A DNA stretch of 13,604 nucleotides, from NCBI GenBank assembly GCA_044377005.1, contig JBILJV010000059.1, forward strand, positions 1 through 13,604, given 5' to 3'. Of the stretch, positions 11,332 through 13,604 are shown piece after piece. A model generated the notes under the pieces. That model ran no database searches, had not been told where the DNA came from, and worked only from the letters and a program-made list of their open reading frames with translations. The translations under genes and the position numbers were made by a program. Numbering within the stretch: the stretch's first letter is position 1; every line of letters begins with the position of its first letter. This DNA is from JABMMZ01 sp044377005. Lineage in GTDB: Bacteria > Bacteroidota > Bacteroidia > NS11-12g > UBA955.

Positions 11332-12999
11332 ATGACTGATATAGAAATTGCGCAATCTGTAGCTATAAAACCAATTAAAGAAATAGCTGCTAAATTAAAT
11401 ATTCAAGAAGATGATTTAGAGTTTTATGGTAAATACAAAGCCAAACTCCCTTTGTCGTTACTCAATCAAGATAAAATTAAAAACAGCCATTTAATTTTGG
11501 TAACCGCTATTACTCCTACTCCCGCTGGTGAAGGTAAAACAACGGTAACTATTGGATTGAATGAAGGTCTTAACAAAATAGGAAAATCATCAATCGCTGT
11601 TTTAAGAGAACCTTCTCTTGGTCCTGTTTTTGGAATAAAAGGCGGTGCAGCTGGTGGAGGATATTCTCAGGTTATTCCGATGGAAGACATTAACCTACAC
11701 TTTACAGGTGACTTTAGTGCGGTAGAAAAAGCCAATAATTTTTTGGCTGCCATCTTAGACAATGTGATTCAAAACCCCAATCATCCAATTAAAATAGACC
11801 CAAAAACTGTGGTTTGGAAACGGGTGATGGACATGAACGACCGTAGTTTAAGAGATATTATTACAGGAGTAGGACCCAAATCAAACGGTGTAATGCGTCA
11901 AGGTGGGTTTAATATTACAGCCGCTTCTGAGATTATGGCCATTCTTTGCATGTCTAATTCATTAAAAGATTTAAAAGAGAAAATCGGCAACATCTTTATT
12001 GGCTTTACTTATCAAAATGAACCTGTTTACGCTTCACAACTAAAAGTTCAAGAGGCGATGGCTATTTTACTAAAAGACGCAATTAAGCCTAATTTGGTTC
12101 AAACATTAGAAGGGAATCCTGCTATTATACATGGTGGGCCGTTTGCCAATATTGCTCAAGGCACAAACACAATTATTGCAACTAAAATGGGCTTATCATT
12201 AGCAGATTATGTGGTAACAGAGGCTGGTTTTGGGGCTGACTTAGGTGCCGAAAAATTCTTAAATTTGAAATGTGTTTATGGTCAATTAAAACCCAAAGCC
12301 ATGGTTATCGTTGCCACTATTAGAGCTTTAAGACACCATGGTGGTGCAAAAACAGATGAACTAAATACCCCAAATTTAGAAAAAGTTAAAATGGGATTTG
12401 CTAATCTTGAAAAACACATTGAAAATGCCCATAAGTTTGGATTAAAACCTATTGTTGCTATCAACTTTTTTAACACAGATTCCGAAGAAGAAATTAACTT
12501 ATTAAAATTGATGTGTGCAGACTTAGGAATAAATGCAGTATTAAGTAAAGGTTGGGGATTGGGTGGAAATGGCACTATGGAACTTGCAGAAGCAGTCGTT
12601 AGTCAGATAGAAAAAAACGAAAATCAATACAAACCTTTGTATGATTGGAATTTGAGTATTAAAGAAAAAATTAAAACCATTGCCGAGGAAATTTACGGCG
12701 CTAGCACTATAGAATACACACCAAAGGCTTTGGGTGACTTGAAACAAATTGACAAATTGGGATTAAACCACTTGCCAATATGTATGGCAAAAACACAAAA
12801 ATCCTTTTCAGACAATGAGAAGCTTGTAGGACGACCTCAGGGATTTACTATTACAATAAGAGAATTTGAAATAGCCTCAGGGGCAGGTTTTGTAATTCCT
12901 ATTTTGGGCAGTATGATGCGAATGCCTGGACTACCAAATATCCCTGCGTCTGAACATATGTTTATCAATGATGAAGGCGTAATTAGTGGATTGAGTTAG
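11332..12999 (+). CDS. fhs: Formate-tetrahydrofolate ligase (10-formyl-THF synthetase)
   Basis: The protein has 555 residues, the normal bacterial length. It joins formate and tetrahydrofolate with ATP to give 10-formyl-THF for one-carbon metabolism (purines, formyl-Met, serine/glycine interconversion). The ATP-binding P-loop TPTPAGEGKTT (61-71) and the glycine-rich signature beginning EPSLGPVFGIKGGAAGGG (93-110) are intact. LHFTGDFSAVEKANN follows from residue 122. The end (IPASEHMFINDEGVISGLS) is the standard family C-terminus. The gene is monocistronic: it is divergent from the Crp/Fnr gene (130-nt gap) and converges on a histidine kinase gene 17 nt beyond. The start ATG lies 5 nt after a -7 element. 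The cytoplasmic location and function are secure. Confidence 0.97.
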   Translation: MTDIEIAQSVAIKPIKEIAAKLNIQEDDLEFYGKYKAKLPLSLLNQDKIKNSHLILVTAITPTPAGEGKTTVTIGLNEGLNKIGKSSIAVLREPSLGPVFGIKGGAAGGGYSQVIPMEDINLHFTGDFSAVEKANNFLAAILDNVIQNPNHPIKIDPKTVVWKRVMDMNDRSLRDIITGVGPKSNGVMRQGGFNITAASEIMAILCMSNSLKDLKEKIGNIFIGFTYQNEPVYASQLKVQEAMAILLKDAIKPNLVQTLEGNPAIIHGGPFANIAQGTNTIIATKMGLSLADYVVTEAGFGADLGAEKFLNLKCVYGQLKPKAMVIVATIRALRHHGGAKTDELNTPNLEKVKMGFANLEKHIENAHKFGLKPIVAINFFNTDSEEEINLLKLMCADLGINAVLSKGWGLGGNGTMELAEAVVSQIEKNENQYKPLYDWNLSIKEKIKTIAEEIYGASTIEYTPKALGDLKQIDKLGLNHLPICMAKTQKSFSDNEKLVGRPQGFTITIREFEIASGAGFVIPILGSMMRMPGLPNIPASEHMFINDEGVISGLS

Positions 13000-13016
13000 A
13001 TATTACATCAATTTAT

Positions 13017-13604
13017 CTAAGTATAAGGGACTTTAATTATCACCTCAACTCCCTTTCCTATATCTGTTATTAATTTTAATTCTCCATTTAAAATTTTCAC
13101 TCTTCTACGAATATTTTCCAATCCTATTCCTTGTTTTTTGTGATTAATATCAAATCCAACACCATTGTCTTTTACATTAAACCAAATAAATGCTTTGGAT
13201 TTATAAATTTTTATTTCCAATTTGTTTGCTTTAGAGTATTTTAATGTATTTGTTATTAACTCTTGTAAAATTCTATAAAAATGAAGTTGTATATTATCAT
13301 TTATTTGAAAATTTGTTTCATCTATTTCGATAGATAATGAGACTACCAAACTCTCGTAAAGTTTTAAATTTTGAATTAACCAATCTATTTTATCTTTTAA
13401 ACTAGATTCTGTTTCAACCAAAGGTGCTAATTGATGAGATAGCCTTCTTAATTCATTGACTGCACTATCATTATATTTTTTTAATTTATTTAACAGTAAT
13501 ATTACCTCTTCTTTTTCATCGATTTTTTTGAGTGCTATATTTAAGTAAATTGAAATTCCAGATAAAATTTGCTTAACATTATCATGCAATTCCATACCAA
13601 TTTG
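13017..13604 (-). CDS. Sensor histidine kinase (HisKA_3 type), C-terminal part, cut by window edge
   Basis: The frame stays open to the right edge, and the codons before the internal ATG at 13595 read Gln-Ile-Gly. QIGMELHDNVKQ is therefore the HisKA_3 dimerisation/phosphoacceptor motif (phospho-His in ELHDN), and the true start is outside the window. About 100 residues later comes the HATPase_c ATP-binding part: N box in ELITNTLKYSKA, G1 box DNGVGFD, G2 box GIGLENIRRR, ending with GKGVEVIIKVPY. Kinases of this class phosphorylate NarL/FixJ-type response regulators. The sensor domain and partner regulator are not visible. The gene is very AT-rich (17% and 22% GC in two hand-counted 60-nt lines), lower than its neighbours. 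It converges on fhs with only a 17-nt gap, and no terminator hairpin is seen there. Confidence 0.93.
   Translation of the reverse strand, partial: QIGMELHDNVKQILSGISIYLNIALKKIDEKEEVILLLNKLKKYNDSAVNELRRLSHQLAPLVETESSLKDKIDWLIQNLKLYESLVVSLSIEIDETNFQINDNIQLHFYRILQELITNTLKYSKANKLEIKIYKSKAFIWFNVKDNGVGFDINHKKQGIGLENIRRRVKILNGELKLITDIGKGVEVIIKVPYT

Noticed and set aside
12282..12747. Minus-strand frames inside fhs
   Set aside because: Antisense shadows of a fully conserved enzyme gene.
1..13604. CRISPR array, tRNA, rRNA, insertion sequence or prophage genes
   Set aside because: No regularly spaced repeats, cloverleaf, rRNA-like stretch, transposase or phage protein was seen on either strand.

Overview
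The window looks like chromosomal DNA of a member of the Bacteroidota, probably flavobacteria-like. The DNA is AT-rich, and several genes belong to families typical of that phylum (DUF2490, DUF6132, Bacteroidota-type SulP and DabA, DUF4139/MuiA-like). Several gene starts are preceded by the Bacteroidota -7 promoter element TAnnTTTG. Both window edges cut through genes. No tRNA, rRNA, CRISPR array, insertion sequence or phage gene was seen.

Layout. (1) 1-3187, minus strand: a small hypothetical membrane or secreted protein, a SulP anion transporter with a C-terminal STAS domain, a DUF2490 outer-membrane-type protein, and the N-terminus of DabA (DUF2309), cut by the left edge. SulP, DUF2490 and dabA overlap by 11 nt at each junction. 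This looks like an inorganic-carbon (bicarbonate/CO2) uptake operon. (2) 3262-5008, plus strand: umuD-umuC, an inducible translesion polymerase V pair, visibly richer in GC than its neighbours. (3) 5009-5611: hairpins, a small two-helix membrane protein and a strong terminator. (4) 5612-7312, minus: a secreted DUF4139/MuiA-like protein. (5) 7412-11201, minus: a compact sulfane-sulfur gene set. It consists of a Crp/Fnr-type regulator, then an apparent operon of persulfide dioxygenase-rhodanese fusion, exported rhodanese, TPMT-like thiol methyltransferase, two tiny membrane proteins each with a CX4C cysteine pair, and thioredoxin, closed by a clear hairpin terminator. (6) 11332-12999, plus: formate-tetrahydrofolate ligase (fhs), divergent from the regulator. 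(7) 13017-13604, minus: the C-terminal part of a NarL-family partner (HisKA_3-type) histidine kinase, cut by the right edge.

How the genes work together. The best candidate for a little-described system is block 5. The persulfide dioxygenase oxidises glutathione-like persulfides, the rhodaneses move sulfane sulfur, the TPMT-like enzyme could methylate sulfide or thiols, and thioredoxin could reduce persulfidated cysteines. The two CX4C membrane proteins are predicted to place their cysteine pairs on opposite sides of the inner membrane, which would suit a sulfur or electron relay across it. That relay is inference. The operon order, overlaps, motifs and terminator are visible directly. Block 1 is the second point of interest, because SulP sits beside DabA where DabB would usually be expected.
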